Shown: positions 17,737-27,059 of the stretch, piece after piece
Position numbering within the stretch: position 1 is the first letter of the stretch
Layout: the number at the start of each line of letters is the position of its first letter
Source: Micromonospora inositola
GTDB taxonomy: Bacteria > Actinomycetota > Actinomycetes > Mycobacteriales > Micromonosporaceae
DNA length: 64,000 bases
Assembly (NCBI RefSeq): GCF_900090285.1
Contig: NZ_LT607754.1
Span: 1,302,001 to 1,366,000, forward strand
Direction of reading: 5' to 3'
Program-made: the position numbers and the translations under genes
Notes under the pieces: model-generated
The model's input: only the letters and a program-made list of their open reading frames with translations
Databases searched by the model: none
What the model was told of the DNA's origin: nothing

Positions 17737-18582
17737 TCAGAACTCCGCGGGGATCGGGTCGTCGTACTGGCCGGACGGGCCGGTGTGCAGGGTGCCGTCC
17801 ACCCGGGGCCAGGCGTTCGGCGTGCAGCCGTGCAGGCCGAGCGTCTGCTGCTCCATCACCGGCGCCGGCCCGCCGGCCCGTGGACACAGCTCGTGGCCCC
17901 GGCCCAGGCGGTGACCTACCTCGTGGTTGAGCAGGTACTGCCGGTAGCTGCCCAGATCGTCGAACTGCGGGACACCGCGGGCCCACCGGGTCACGTTGAT
18001 CACCACCCGGTCACCATTACGGCACGAGGTGTAGTGGTCGATGGGGTCGCCGCAGAGTTCCCCGCGCGTCACCGGGGTGGCCAGCAGCACGGTGAAGTCG
18101 GCCGGGCTGTCCGGGCCGACCCTTTGCAACCGCCACTCTCCGTCGCCCGTCCAGCCCCGAGGATCGGCGAGGATCACCGCGACCTCCCGGCCGAAGCGTT
18201 CCACGTCCACCGCGTCGATGCCCTCCTCGACCGCGACCCGGTAGCGGAGCAGCCGGCCGCTCCGGCCCGCCACCGCCCCGAGGGCGGTCGCGGTACGGAA
18301 GCTTCCCGTACCCCGGGACGGGTAGGTGACGGGCGGCTGGGCGACCCGGCCTGCCGCCGGCACGGCCGGCGGGGGCGTCGACGCCGCCGGGCGCGCCGAG
18401 GCCGGGCCGGCGGACCGGACGCCGGCCCGGACCAGCAGGTCGGGGCCGCCGCGCCGGGCGGCGTACGCGCCACCGGCGGCCAGCCCGACCGCCACCACCA
18501 GCGCCAGCAGGGTCACCGAGCCGGCGCGGGACGCCCGACGTCGGCGGTGCAGGCCATTGTCCCGCCTGGTACGCCCGCCCAC
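17737..18582 (-). CDS. DUF3152 membrane-anchored metallopeptidase-like protein
   Basis: 281 residues. Basic N-terminus (HRRRRASRAG), one membrane helix (about 20-40), a Pro/Ala-rich linker, then the DUF3152 domain. It carries HEVGHRLGRGHELC from about residue 220, an HExxHxxGxxH zinc motif of metzincin type, and the family features RVGPDSPADFTVLLATP and CGDPI. Probably an extracytoplasmic protease, unproven for the family. GTG 18582 has GGAG 6 bases upstream. The frame is open further up but that part overlaps the divergent DUF2786 gene and has no homology. Confidence 0.88.
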   Translation of the reverse strand: MGGRTRRDNGLHRRRRASRAGSVTLLALVVAVGLAAGGAYAARRGGPDLLVRAGVRSAGPASARPAASTPPPAVPAAGRVAQPPVTYPSRGTGSFRTATALGAVAGRSGRLLRYRVAVEEGIDAVDVERFGREVAVILADPRGWTGDGEWRLQRVGPDSPADFTVLLATPVTRGELCGDPIDHYTSCRNGDRVVINVTRWARGVPQFDDLGSYRQYLLNHEVGHRLGRGHELCPRAGGPAPVMEQQTLGLHGCTPNAWPRVDGTLHTGPSGQYDDPIPAEF

Positions 18583-18798
18583 ATCGATCTCCGTCCGTCG
18601 CGCCGCCCGAGGTCCGCCCTGGAGTACGGACGGCGGCCCGGGTCGGTTGACCCCGCGGCGGCGAAATCCCGGCCGGGGCCGCTGGTGAGGTCGCTCACGG
18701 GTCAGGGCACCCAGGGCGCCGGTACCGTTCGGGGCGGGTGTGCACCTCGCCACCCGGGGTCGGCCGCACCGGAACGACCGTGGAGAAGGGGCCAGCCC

Positions 18799-20016
18799 GT
18801 GCCGGACGCCGACAACCTGGTCGCCGACGCCCTCGTGGCGGCGCGCGGCACCGACGTACGCGAGGCGGAACGCGCCCTGGACCAGCTGGTGGTCGGCGAC
18901 AGCCCCGCGGTGGACGCCGCTCTCCTCGCCCGGCTGCGCCGCGGCGTCGGCCGGCTCTGGCCGCGCGGCTGGCAGCCGGTCGACCTGGACCGGCTCGCCG
19001 CCCGGCGGCTCGACCCGCGCGCCACCCGGCTGGTCCGGGAGGCGGTCGCGGCCCAGCGCGCCGGGCTGCCCGGGCCCGTTCCGCAGTGGTTCGACGAGCA
19101 GGTGGCCGAGCTGAACGCCGGGTGGGACACCGAGGTCGACTGGCTGAACCGGTGGGCGGCCCGGGCGGGTGTGGATCGGATCACCGCGCTGCGCGACGCC
19201 GTCGACGCCCTCGGCCTGGTCGAGGGACTTCCCCCGATCGCGCTGCTCCGCCCACCGCCGGGTGGACCGGCCGCCACCGCCCGGGTGGCCGCCCCGGTGT
19301 CCGGGTCGCGGATGCTGGACCGGGTACGCGCGCTGCTGGCCAAGGCCGAGTCGACCACCTTCCCAGCCGAGGCGGAGGCGCTGACCGGCAAAGCCCAGGA
19401 GCTGATGGCCCGGCACAGCATCGACGCCGCCCTGCTCGACGCGACCGCCGAACGGCCGGACCAGCCGGGTGGGTTACGGCTGAGCACCGACGCCCCGTAC
19501 GCGGCCGCGAAGGCGCTGCTGGTGCAGGAGGTGGCGGCGGCCAACCGGTGCGAGTCGGTCTGGTCCGACGACCTCGGCTTCGCCACCGTGCTCGGCTTCC
19601 CGGCGGACCTGGCGGCGGTCGAGCTGCTGCACACCTCGCTGCTGGTGCAGGCCACCGCCGCGATGCTGCGCGGCCGGGACGAGCGGCGGGCGAAGAGCGG
19701 CAGCCGGCGCACGAAGGGCTACGACGAGTCGTTCCTCAACGCGTTCGCGCTGCGGATCGGCGAACGGCTGCGGGCGGCCACCCGGGCGGCCGACCGGGAG
19801 GCGGCCGAGGAGCGGGGCGACGACCGGCTGCTTCCGGTGCTCGCCGCCCGCTCGGACGCGGTCCGGGAACGACTGGACACCCTCTTCCCCGGGGTCACCC
19901 GGCACCGCCTCCAGGTGCGGGACGCCGAGGGCTGGTCCTCCGGGACCTCCGCCGCCGACCGGGCCTCCCTCGACGCCGGCGCCCCGGCCCGCCGGCCGGT
20001 ACGCGGGCGGCGCTGA
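18799..20016 (+). CDS. DUF2786-domain protein
   Basis: 405 residues, cytoplasmic. An N-terminal helical region, then DUF2786 at about 175-215: RMLDRVRALLAKAESTTFPAEAEALTGKAQELMARHSID. The rest is helical, with a basic stretch (DERRAKSGSRRTKGYDESFL) as in phage- and actinobacterial-type homologues. Function unknown. GTG start with AAGGGG 7 bases upstream. Divergent from the DUF3152 gene. Confidence 0.85.
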   Translation: MPDADNLVADALVAARGTDVREAERALDQLVVGDSPAVDAALLARLRRGVGRLWPRGWQPVDLDRLAARRLDPRATRLVREAVAAQRAGLPGPVPQWFDEQVAELNAGWDTEVDWLNRWAARAGVDRITALRDAVDALGLVEGLPPIALLRPPPGGPAATARVAAPVSGSRMLDRVRALLAKAESTTFPAEAEALTGKAQELMARHSIDAALLDATAERPDQPGGLRLSTDAPYAAAKALLVQEVAAANRCESVWSDDLGFATVLGFPADLAAVELLHTSLLVQATAAMLRGRDERRAKSGSRRTKGYDESFLNAFALRIGERLRAATRAADREAAEERGDDRLLPVLAARSDAVRERLDTLFPGVTRHRLQVRDAEGWSSGTSAADRASLDAGAPARRPVRGRR

Positions 20017-20044
20017 CCCCGTTACAAGATTCCTCGGGCGAGGA

Positions 20045-20071
20045 TGTCGGGTACGGCGCCTCGGCTCCGAC
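20045..20071 (+). promoter_or_regulatory. Candidate ECF42-type promoter
   Basis: TGTCGG at 20045-20050 and CGAC at 20068-20071, spacer 17, upstream of the DGPF-sigma pair. ECF42 factors are reported to read TGTCGA-like -35 and CGA-like -10 elements and to control the adjacent DGPF gene; the match here is approximate, from memory. Confidence 0.4.
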
Positions 20072-20121
20072 CCCTCACCGAGAGGCGCCCACGCCTGTGG
20101 CCCGTACCCGAGGAGTGCACC

Positions 20122-20490
20122 GTGAAGTACATGCTGCTGATCTGGAACCGTCCCGGCTTCGTGGAGGAGCTCTCCGTGCAGGAGCGGAACGCCATCTTCG
20201 GCGAGGTCGACGAGATCATGAAGGAGCTGACCGAGTCCGGTGAGCTGGTCGGCGGCCAAGCGCTCGCCGACCCGTCGCAGACCCGGACGGTCCGGTCCGT
20301 CGGCGGCCGCGCCGAGATCACCGACGGCCCGTTCATGGAGAGCAAGGAGCAGTTCGCCGGCTACCTGATGGTCGACTGCGAGAGCCCGGAGCGGGCCGCC
20401 GAGATCGCCGCGAGCTGGCCGGACGTCCGGATGGGCCTCGGCGTGCTGGAGGTGCGGCCGGTCATGGACGAGGCCGGGACGGAGATGTGA
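20122..20490 (+). CDS. YCII/DGPF-domain protein
   Basis: 122 residues of the YCII-related (DGPF) family: KYMLLIWNRPG at the start, then the signature TDGPFMESKEQFAGYLMVDC and a PVMDE end. Such small proteins are genetically tied to ECF42 sigma factors; biochemical role unknown. GTG start with GAGGAG 6 bases upstream. Its stop overlaps the start of the sigma gene as GTGA, so both are made together. Confidence 0.92.
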   Translation: MKYMLLIWNRPGFVEELSVQERNAIFGEVDEIMKELTESGELVGGQALADPSQTRTVRSVGGRAEITDGPFMESKEQFAGYLMVDCESPERAAEIAASWPDVRMGLGVLEVRPVMDEAGTEM

Positions 20491-21737
20491 CCGCTGCCGA
20501 CCACGCCGGCGGGGACCTGCTGCGCACCCTGGCGCCGCAGGTCCTCGCCGTCCTCGTGCGGCGGCACGGCCAGTTCTACGCCTGCGAGGACGCCGTGCAG
20601 GAGGCCCTTGTCGCGGCCGCCGTGCAGTGGCCCGAGCAGGGCGTGCCCGAGCACCCCCGCTCCTGGCTGGTCACCGTGGCGACCCGCCGGCTCACCGACG
20701 AGTGGCGCAGCGAGCGGGCCCGCCGGGACCGCGAGGTCGCGGTGGCGCTCCGCGAGCCCGGGTACGCGGCGGTCGCGCCGCCCGCCGACGAGGAGCCGCC
20801 GGCCGGGGACGACACGCTGAAGGTGCTCTTCCTCTGCTGCCATCCGGCGCTCACCGTCCCGGCGCAGGTGGCGTTGACGCTGCGCGCGGTCGGCGGCCTG
20901 AGCACCGCGCAGATCGCCCGGGCGTACCTGGTGCCGGAGGCGACCATGAGCCAGCGGATCCGCCGGGCCAAGCAGCGGATCGAGGCGACCGGCGCCCGTT
21001 TCGTCCTGCCCTCGGCCGCCGATCGCGACGAGCGGCTCGGTGCCGTGCTGCACGTGCTCTACCTGGTCTTCAGCGAGGGGTACACCGCCTCCAGCGGGCC
21101 GGACCTGCACCGGGCGGAGCTGACCGGGGAGGCGATCCGGCTGACCCGGGAGCTGCGCCGGCTGCTCCCCGCCGACGGCGAGGTCACCGGGCTGCTGGCG
21201 CTGATGCTGCTCACCGACGCGCACCGGGCCGCCCGGACCGGGCCGGGGGGCGAGCTGGTCCCGCTGGCCGAGCAGGACCGCAGCCGCTGGGACCGGGCCG
21301 CGATCGCGGAGGGGGTCGCCCTGGTGACCGAGGCGCTGACCTGGTCGCCGCCGGGGCCGTATCAGGTGCAGGCGGCGATCGCCGCGGTGCACGCCGAGGC
21401 GCCGTCGGCGGCGGAGACCGACTGGCGGCAGATCGTCGCGCTCTACCGGCTGCTCGCCCGGGTCGCGCCGAACCCGATGGTCACCCTCAACCAGGCCGCC
21501 GCGGTTGCCATGGTGGACGGTCCGCGCGCCGGGCTCGCCCTGCTGGCGCCGCTGGACGCCGACGAGCGGACCGCCGGGCACCACCGCCTCGCCGCGGTCC
21601 GCGCCCATCTGCTGGAACTGGCCGGTGACCGCGAGGCGGCGCGGGCGGCGTACCTGGCCGCCGCCCGGGGCACCACCAGCCTGCCGGAGCGGCGCTATCT
21701 GGAGGTACGCGCCGCCCGGCTGGCCGCCGACCGATGA
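20487..21737 (+). CDS. ECF42-type RNA polymerase sigma factor
   Basis: 416 residues. Sigma region 2 (ACEDAVQEALVAAAVQWPE and HPRSWLVTVATRRLTDEWR) and region 4 (LSTAQIARAYLVPEATMSQRIRRAKQRI) fill the first 170 residues. They are followed by the long C-terminal TPR-like extension typical of ECF42 (DUF6596), with LYLVFSEGYTASSG, LLTDAHRAAR, PYQVQAAIAAVHAEA and NPMVTLNQAAAVAM. No anti-sigma gene is present; in this group the extension is thought to control activity. Confidence 0.93.
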   Translation: MTAADHAGGDLLRTLAPQVLAVLVRRHGQFYACEDAVQEALVAAAVQWPEQGVPEHPRSWLVTVATRRLTDEWRSERARRDREVAVALREPGYAAVAPPADEEPPAGDDTLKVLFLCCHPALTVPAQVALTLRAVGGLSTAQIARAYLVPEATMSQRIRRAKQRIEATGARFVLPSAADRDERLGAVLHVLYLVFSEGYTASSGPDLHRAELTGEAIRLTRELRRLLPADGEVTGLLALMLLTDAHRAARTGPGGELVPLAEQDRSRWDRAAIAEGVALVTEALTWSPPGPYQVQAAIAAVHAEAPSAAETDWRQIVALYRLLARVAPNPMVTLNQAAAVAMVDGPRAGLALLAPLDADERTAGHHRLAAVRAHLLELAGDREAARAAYLAAARGTTSLPERRYLEVRAARLAADR

Positions 21738-21802
21738 GTTCCCGCGCCGATCGTCACCCACGTCAGGTGCCGGGTGGTGCGCTGATCAGGGTGGACGGAC
21801 GG

Positions 21803-22306
21803 TCAGGCGTGGCACTCGTCGGTGAGGCGGCGTGGGATGCCGACGAAGGTGGAGCTGAGCCACTTCACCGGCGTGGCCGACCTGGCGCCGGCGTCGATCC
21901 AATCGGCCGTGTCGGTGATCAGGGCCTTGATCTCGGGATCCCGGGCCCCGGCGGCCTGCCCGCGTACGTCGTCGGCCAGGTCGGTGAGGTTGCCCTTGAG
22001 CTGCGCGTTGACCTGCTCGGGGGTGAGTTCGCGGCGGGTCGCCGCGGCGGAGTCGTCGGCGATCTTCCGGCTGCCGGCGATGATCAGCTTGTCGAGGCTG
22101 GCGCACACCGCCGCGGTGTTCGCCGTCGTCACCGGGGACGGCGCGGCGGTGGCGGCGGGAGTCCCGGTGGCCGGGGCGGAGGCGCTGGGCGCGGGGGCCG
22201 TGGTGCCGCCCGGCGCCGCCGTCTCCTCCCCGCTGGACGAGCAGCCGCCGGCGAGCGCGGTCAGCGTCACCAGGGCGGCGGTACGGATCGCGGTGGTACC
22301 GGACAT
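21803..22306 (-). CDS. Putative lipoprotein
   Basis: 167 residues. Signal peptide with lipobox LTALAGGC (Cys about 22), a Thr/Pro/Ala-rich linker to about 60, then a mostly helical domain (AAVCASLDKLIIAGSRKIAD to the C-terminal DECHA). Two cysteines in the mature domain may pair. Exported and lipid-anchored; function unknown. The strand and spacing place it after csbD but with a hairpin between. Confidence 0.8.
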   Translation of the reverse strand: MSGTTAIRTAALVTLTALAGGCSSSGEETAAPGGTTAPAPSASAPATGTPAATAAPSPVTTANTAAVCASLDKLIIAGSRKIADDSAAATRRELTPEQVNAQLKGNLTDLADDVRGQAAGARDPEIKALITDTADWIDAGARSATPVKWLSSTFVGIPRRLTDECHA

Positions 22307-22405
22307 CGTTCTCCCCCGTACGGTCGGTGGCCGTCCCGTGGACGGTCCTCGGGCAACCGGGGCTCGCTGTCGTGCTGCCGCCCGCGCCCCGAACAGATCG
22401 ACCGA

Positions 22406-22435
22406 ACGCCGGGCCGGCGGTTGCCGGCCCGGCGT
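22406..22435 (-). terminator. Terminator hairpin after csbD
   Basis: A perfect 13-bp stem (22406-22418 with 22423-22435) with a GGTT loop, 15 bases past the csbD stop on its strand. Confidence 0.65.
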
Positions 22436-22449
22436 GCGAATGGCGTACG

Positions 22450-22623
22450 TCAGCTCTTGAAGGCGTCCTTGATCTTCTCGCCGGCCTGCTTGAGGTTGGC
22501 GTTGGCCTGCTCGTTGCGACCCTCGGCCTCGAGGCGCTCGTCGTCGGTGGCCCGACCGACGCCTTCCTTGACCTTGCCCGCGGTGTTCTCGGACGCGTTG
22601 TCGATCTTGTCGTCGATACCCAT
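22450..22623 (-). CDS. CsbD-family stress protein
   Basis: 57 residues: MGIDDKIDNASENTAGKVKE, then a highly charged helical stretch ending EKIKDAF. This is the CsbD pattern (small general-stress proteins induced by alternative sigma factors in Bacillus). ATG 22623 has GGAGG 5 bases upstream. Monocistronic with its own terminator. Confidence 0.9.
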   Translation of the reverse strand: MGIDDKIDNASENTAGKVKEGVGRATDDERLEAEGRNEQANANLKQAGEKIKDAFKS

Positions 22624-22700
22624 GCGAACCTCCACTCAGCGGTTTTCGCTACGCCCTGGAAGTACCCCCACGTCCGGTTGCTCAACCCTCCGTCACCAAT

Positions 22701-22733
22701 GGCCGCTCACGGACGGTGAGGAGGGGAGCGGCC
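22701..22733 (-). terminator. Hairpin after copA
   Basis: GGCCGCTC (22701-22708) pairs with GAGCGGCC (22726-22733), 17-base loop, 11 bases past the copA stop on its strand. Confidence 0.45.
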
Positions 22734-22743
22734 GGAGCCGACG

Positions 22744-24999
22744 TCAGCCGACCGGGCGGAAGCGGCGCAGGCGCAGGCTGTTGGCCACCACGAAGACCGA
22801 CGAGAACGCCATCGCGGCCCCGGCGATCATCGGGTTGAGCAAGCCGGCGGCGGCCAGCGGCAGGGCGGCCACGTTGTAGGCGAAGGCCCAGAACAGGTTG
22901 CCCTTGATGACGCCCAGGGTCCGCCGGGAGAGCCGGATGGCGTCCACGGCGGCCGTCAGGTCGCCCCGGACCAGGGTCAGGTCGGACGCCTCGATCGCCA
23001 CGTCGGTGCCGGTTCCCATGGCCAGCCCCAGGTCGGCCTGGGCGAGCGCGGCGGCGTCGTTGATCCCGTCACCGACCATCGCCACCGTCCGCCCCTCGGC
23101 CTGGAGCCGCCGCACCACGTCCACCTTGTCGGCCGGCAGCACCTCGGCGATCACCTCGTCGACGCCGATCTCGGCGGCCACCGCCTTCGCGACCGTGGCG
23201 TTGTCCCCGGTCAGCAGCACCGGGGTGAGCCCCAGCCCGCGCAGCCGGGCGACCGCCGTCCGGCTGGTCGGCTTGACCACGTCGGCCACCGCGAGGACCC
23301 CACGGGCCCGACCGTCCCAGCCGGCGAGGACCGCCGTCCGTCCGGCGGCCTCCGCGTCGGTCACCGTCCGCGCGACCTCATCCGGTACGTCCAGACCCCG
23401 CTCCCGCAGCAGCCGGAGCCGCCCGACCACCACCTCACGGCCGTCGACCGACCCGGTCACGCCGAGACCCTCGACGTTGCCGAACCCGGTCACCGTGGGC
23501 AGCGTCCCCGCCTCGGCCGCCCCGACCGCGATGGCCTGGGCGATCGGGTGCTCGCTGGCGGCCTCCAGCGCGCCGGCCAGCCGGAGCAGGTCGGCGCGGT
23601 CCTCGCCGGCGGCGGGCAGCACGTCGACCAGGGTCATCTTCCCGGTGGTGACGGTGCCGGTCTTGTCCAGCACCACGGTGTCCACCTGGCGGGTCGACTC
23701 CAGCACCTCCGGACCCTTGATCAGGATGCCGAGCTGGGCGCCCCGGCCGGTGCCCACCAGCAGCGCGGTCGGCGTCGCCAGGCCGAGGGCGCACGGGCAG
23801 GCGATGATCAGTACGGCCACCGCGGCGGTGAACGCGGCGGTCGTCCCCGCCCCGGTGCCGAGCCACCAACCCAGGGTGCCGACGGCCAGCGCGATCACGA
23901 TCGGCACGAACACCCCGGAGATCCGGTCGGCGAGCCGCTGCGCGGCCGCCTTGCCGGTCTGCGCCGCCTCGACCAGCTTCGCCATCTGGGCGAGCTGGGT
24001 GTCCCCGCCGACCCGGGTGGCCCGGACGACCAGCCGGCCGCCCGCGTTGACGGTCGCGCCGACCACGGTGTCGCCCGGCCGGACCTCGACCGGCACCGAC
24101 TCGCCGGTGAGCATGCTGGCGTCGACCGCGGAGGCGCCCTCCTCGACGACGCCGTCGGTGGCGACCTTCTCGCCGGGCCGGACCACGAACCGGTCCCCCA
24201 CCGCGAGCTGGTCGACCGGGACGCGGACCTCCTGGCCGCCGCGGAGCACCGCCACGTCCTTGGCGCCCAGCTCCAGCAGGGCGCGCAGGGCGGCGCCGGC
24301 GGTCCGCTTGGAGCGGGCCTCGAAGTAGCGGCCGGCGAGGATGAAGACGGTGACCCCGGCCGCCGCCTCCAGGTAGATGTTGCCGGCGCCGTCGGTGCGG
24401 GTGATGTCGAAGCGGAACGGGTGGGTCATCCCGGGCATGCCGGCGTCGCCGAGGAAGAGCGCCCAGAGCGACCAGCCGAACGCGGCCAGGGTGCCCAGCG
24501 AGACCAGGGTGTCCATGGTCGCCGCGCCGTGCCGCAGGTTGACCAGCGCGGCCCGGTGGAACGGCAGTCCGCCGTAGACCACGACCGGGGCGGCCAGGGT
24601 CAGCGACAGCCACTGCCAGTAGTCGAACTGCCAGGCCGGCACCATGGCCAGCAGGATCACCGGCACGGCCAGGGCCACCGAGACCCACAGCCGGGTCCGC
24701 AGTCCGCGCAGCTCGTCCACCGGTTCGGCGCTCTGTTCGGCCCCGGCCGACGCCGGAGGGGGCGGTACGACGGCGGTGTACCCGGTCTTCTCCACCGTGG
24801 CGATCAGGTCGGCCGGGGTGACCTCGTCGGCGTACCGGACGGTGGCCTTCTCGGTGGCGTAGTTGACGGTGGCCTCGACGCCGCCCATCCGGTTGAGCTT
24901 CTTCTCGATCCGGGCGGCGCAGGACGCGCAGGTCATGCCGCCGATCGCGAGTTCGATCAGGTTCGGGGCGACCGGCAGGGACTTGGCGGTCGATGTCAT
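22744..24999 (-). CDS. copA: CopA copper-exporting P1B-type ATPase
   Basis: 751 residues. N-terminal heavy-metal-associated domain with GMTCASC (about 21-27), eight predicted membrane helices, actuator TGES, the transmembrane metal motif CPC in [13 protein letters not shown], phosphorylation site DKTGT, HP of the ATP-binding domain in ASEHPIAQA, and [16 protein letters not shown]. It pumps Cu(I) out of the cytoplasm. ATG 24999 lies 7 bases after AGGAGG and 14 bases after the preceding stop, so it is co-transcribed with the secreted His-rich protein and copZ under CsoR control. Confidence 0.95.
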   Translation of the reverse strand: MTSTAKSLPVAPNLIELAIGGMTCASCAARIEKKLNRMGGVEATVNYATEKATVRYADEVTPADLIATVEKTGYTAVVPPPPASAGAEQSAEPVDELRGLRTRLWVSVALAVPVILLAMVPAWQFDYWQWLSLTLAAPVVVYGGLPFHRAALVNLRHGAATMDTLVSLGTLAAFGWSLWALFLGDAGMPGMTHPFRFDITRTDGAGNIYLEAAAGVTVFILAGRYFEARSKRTAGAALRALLELGAKDVAVLRGGQEVRVPVDQLAVGDRFVVRPGEKVATDGVVEEGASAVDASMLTGESVPVEVRPGDTVVGATVNAGGRLVVRATRVGGDTQLAQMAKLVEAAQTGKAAAQRLADRISGVFVPIVIALAVGTLGWWLGTGAGTTAAFTAAVAVLIIACPCALGLATPTALLVGTGRGAQLGILIKGPEVLESTRQVDTVVLDKTGTVTTGKMTLVDVLPAAGEDRADLLRLAGALEAASEHPIAQAIAVGAAEAGTLPTVTGFGNVEGLGVTGSVDGREVVVGRLRLLRERGLDVPDEVARTVTDAEAAGRTAVLAGWDGRARGVLAVADVVKPTSRTAVARLRGLGLTPVLLTGDNATVAKAVAAEIGVDEVIAEVLPADKVDVVRRLQAEGRTVAMVGDGINDAAALAQADLGLAMGTGTDVAIEASDLTLVRGDLTAAVDAIRLSRRTLGVIKGNLFWAFAYNVAALPLAAAGLLNPMIAGAAMAFSSVFVVANSLRLRRFRPVG

Positions 25000-25013
25000 C
25001 ACGGCACCTCCTG

Positions 25014-25982
25014 TCAATTGTGCCCGTGACCGGGGGCGCCGTGCCCGGGGTCGGCGGTCGGGGTGGTCGTGGCGGCCGGCGCGGCCGTGGTCGCCGGGAC
25101 GCCCGGGTTGCCGGCCACGACGGTGAACTCGGCGGTGTGCACGGCGTCGCCGTGCCGGAAGTCCAGGAAGAGGCGGTAACTGCCGGCCGACGGCACCTCC
25201 GCGAAGAAGGTCACCACGGGACCCGCGGGGGTGCGCCCGTCGCCGGGTGCGCCGTCCGGGTGCACGTGCAGGTACGCCAGGTCGCCCTGCCGCAGCGCGA
25301 CCAGGTGCCCGTACGCCCCGAGGTAGGGCTGGAGGTCGGTGACCGGCTTCCCGTCCCGGCTGACGCTCAGGGTCAGCTCGGCGGTGCGGCCGGGCTGCGG
25401 GGCGCCGGCGAGGGTGACCGTGTACCCGTCGACGGTGGTGCTGGTGGCCGGCGCGGGCAGCGGCCGGGCCGCCAGCGCGCCGGGGACGGTGACGTCGACC
25501 CCGAGGGTCAGCGGCTCCCCGCCGGTGGGCGTGAAGTCGGCGAACGCCCGCCAGACGCCGGGGCCGGCGAGCGGCGAGGCGACCCGCCAGGTGCCGTCGG
25601 CGGCCAGCTCCGGGTGGACGTGCCGGAAGCCGGAAAGGTCGCGGCGCGCGACGATCAGGTGCATCCGCTTGTCGTGCGCCACGTCGTAGCGGGTGACCGG
25701 CGCGCCGTCCGGGCCGGTGATCCGGAAGGCGAACTCCCCGGCCGGTGCGGTCACCGGTTGCATCGTGTAGCCGCGGTCGGAGACGAGCAGTCCGCCGGGC
25801 AGGTGGCTGGTGGTGGCGGCGCCGGTCGGGTGGTCACCGTCGGTGTGACCGGCGTCGGTGGCGTCGTGGCGGGTCGCGACGGCGGGGGTGTCGGGGCCGG
25901 CCACCTGGCCGACCCCGTACGCCGCGCCGAACACCGCCGCGAGGCCGAGGGCGAAGCCGCTCAGCTTCGTCGCCGTGTTCAT
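25014..25982 (-). CDS. Secreted/membrane-anchored His-rich protein of the copper operon
   Basis: 322 residues. One N-terminal hydrophobic helix (about 8-28, signal or anchor), a His/Asp-rich stretch ([14 protein letters not shown]), then two beta-rich domains with [20 protein letters not shown] and [20 protein letters not shown], and a His-rich tail ([12 protein letters not shown]). The paired HVHP segments look metal-binding. I know such proteins only as hypothetical partners of actinobacterial copZ-copA. Between copZ and copA, so probably a periplasm-side copper scavenger or donor. ATG with GAGG 7 bases upstream. Confidence 0.8.
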   Translation of the reverse strand: MNTATKLSGFALGLAAVFGAAYGVGQVAGPDTPAVATRHDATDAGHTDGDHPTGAATTSHLPGGLLVSDRGYTMQPVTAPAGEFAFRITGPDGAPVTRYDVAHDKRMHLIVARRDLSGFRHVHPELAADGTWRVASPLAGPGVWRAFADFTPTGGEPLTLGVDVTVPGALAARPLPAPATSTTVDGYTVTLAGAPQPGRTAELTLSVSRDGKPVTDLQPYLGAYGHLVALRQGDLAYLHVHPDGAPGDGRTPAGPVVTFFAEVPSAGSYRLFLDFRHGDAVHTAEFTVVAGNPGVPATTAAPAATTTPTADPGHGAPGHGHN

Positions 25983-26017
25983 CGTGATACCTCGGTTCCT
26001 TCGGGTCCCCGGACCGG

Positions 26018-26227
26018 TCACGCCCCGAGGAGGTCGTACCCGGCCTCGTCCACGGCGGCGCGCACGGTGTCCGTGTCCAACTGGCTCTCGCTGGTGACGG
26101 TGACCCGACCGGAGGCCAGGTCCACCTGGACGTCGCTGACGCCCGCGATCGCGCCGACCTCGGCGCTGACCGAGCTGACGCAGTGCCCGCACGTCATGCC
26201 CTGGACCTGGTAGGTGGTGGTGACCAT
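26018..26227 (-). CDS. copZ: CopZ-type copper chaperone
   Basis: 69 residues, a single heavy-metal-associated domain: TTYQVQGMTCGHCVSSVSAEV with the CxxC copper site, then GVSDVQVDLASGRVTV. It carries Cu(I) to CopA and probably to CsoR. ATG 26227 has GGGGAG 5 bases upstream; an upstream start would add only a non-conserved leader. First gene of the minus-strand copper operon, with a CsoR box over its promoter. Confidence 0.92.
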   Translation of the reverse strand: MVTTTYQVQGMTCGHCVSSVSAEVGAIAGVSDVQVDLASGRVTVTSESQLDTDTVRAAVDEAGYDLLGA

Positions 26228-26272
26228 CGCAACTCCCCTTCCGCCGTTCACATCCTACTCTCCGGTTACCTC

Positions 26273-26287
26273 TACCCCGTGGGGGTA
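26273..26287. promoter_or_regulatory. CsoR operator 1
   Basis: TACCCC-GTG-GGGGTA, perfect 6-base arms, matching the CsoR target form (TACCC-N-GGGTA). On the copZ side a -10 TAGGAT sits at 26257-26252 (minus strand), so the box covers its -35 region. Confidence 0.85.
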
Positions 26288-26311
26288 TCGGCGACGAGGA
26301 GGACCGTACCA

Positions 26312-26326
26312 TACCCCCGAGGGGTA
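26312..26326. promoter_or_regulatory. CsoR operator 2
   Basis: TACCCC-CGA-GGGGTA, the same arms and spacing as operator 1 and 39 bases from it centre to centre. It lies just before TATCCT (26330-26335), the probable csoR -10. Seven bases separate that element from the csoR ATG, so csoR mRNA is probably leaderless and self-repressed. Confidence 0.85.
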
Positions 26327-26342
26327 CGCTATCCTGGACGTC

Positions 26343-26642
26343 ATGACCGCACCGACGACCCCGACCCGGGGCTACACCGCCAGCAAGGACCAGCTCCTCG
26401 CGCGGCTCCGCCGCATCGAGGGCCAGGTCCGCGGCATCGAGAAGATGGTCGAGGACGACCGCTACTGCATCGACGTGCTGACCCAGATCTCCGCCATCCA
26501 GGCCGCCCTGGACAAGGTCGGGCTCGGCCTGCTCGACGGGCACGCCCGGCACTGCATGCACGAGGGCGCCGCCGAGGGGCGCGCCGACGAGATGGCCAGC
26601 GAGATGATGGCCGCCGTCGGCCGGCTGATGAAGCGCGGCTGA
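26343..26642 (+). CDS. csoR: CsoR copper-sensing repressor
   Basis: 99 residues, all-helical DNA-binding repressor released by Cu(I). The copper ligands fall at Cys 42 (RYCIDVL), His 67 and Cys 71 (GHARHC), the exact spacing of the C-H-C set in Mycobacterium CsoR. Signature RLRRIEGQVRGIEKM. The ATG is preceded by no ribosome site but by a -10-like TATCCT 7 bases away, consistent with a leaderless transcript. Divergent from copZ, sharing two operators. Confidence 0.95.
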   Translation: MTAPTTPTRGYTASKDQLLARLRRIEGQVRGIEKMVEDDRYCIDVLTQISAIQAALDKVGLGLLDGHARHCMHEGAAEGRADEMASEMMAAVGRLMKRG

Positions 26643-26780
26643 CCGGGACCTCCGGCCCGTACGTCGGGTCCTTCGACCAGGCTCCGCCGTTCCTCTCCCG
26701 CCATAGGGTCGGGGTGGCGACCGGTACCGGCGCCCCCGGCACGTCGGACCGGCCGACCCTCGGCACTCGGGAGGGCAGCC

Positions 26781-26996
26781 ATGATGTGGAACGGCCCGCT
26801 GATGGGCTGGATGTGGATCGGGTCGCTGCTGGGGCTGGCGGTCCTGCTGGTCCTGGTCTGGCTGGCGGCCCGGCTGACCGGCGGTCAACTGGGCGGGACC
26901 TTGCCCTCGTCGGCCCGGCGCATCCTCGACGAGCGGTACGCCCGCGGCGAGATCGACGAGGAGGAGTATCGCAGCCGCCGCGCCGGCCTGGCGTGA
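26781..26996 (+). CDS. SHOCT-domain small membrane protein
   Basis: 71 residues: one hydrophobic helix (about 12-33, GSLLGLAVLLVLVWLAARL) and a C-terminal SHOCT motif (ARRILDERYARGEIDEEEYRSR). SHOCT domains may bind oligomeric partners or nucleic acid; function unknown. Such genes often sit next to copper genes in actinobacteria. The ATG has GGGAGG about 6 bases upstream. Follows csoR on the same strand after 138 bases. Confidence 0.85.
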   Translation: MMWNGPLMGWMWIGSLLGLAVLLVLVWLAARLTGGQLGGTLPSSARRILDERYARGEIDEEEYRSRRAGLA

Positions 26997-27059
26997 GCCG
27001 CCGGCCGGCCCCCGACGAGCGCACTCCGGCCGACCCCACCGGGTGCCCGGCACGGGGAC

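Noticed and set aside
18583..19416. Upstream extension of the DUF3152 frame
   Set aside because: It overlaps the divergent DUF2786 gene and has no DUF3152 features; GTG 18582 has a proper ribosome site.
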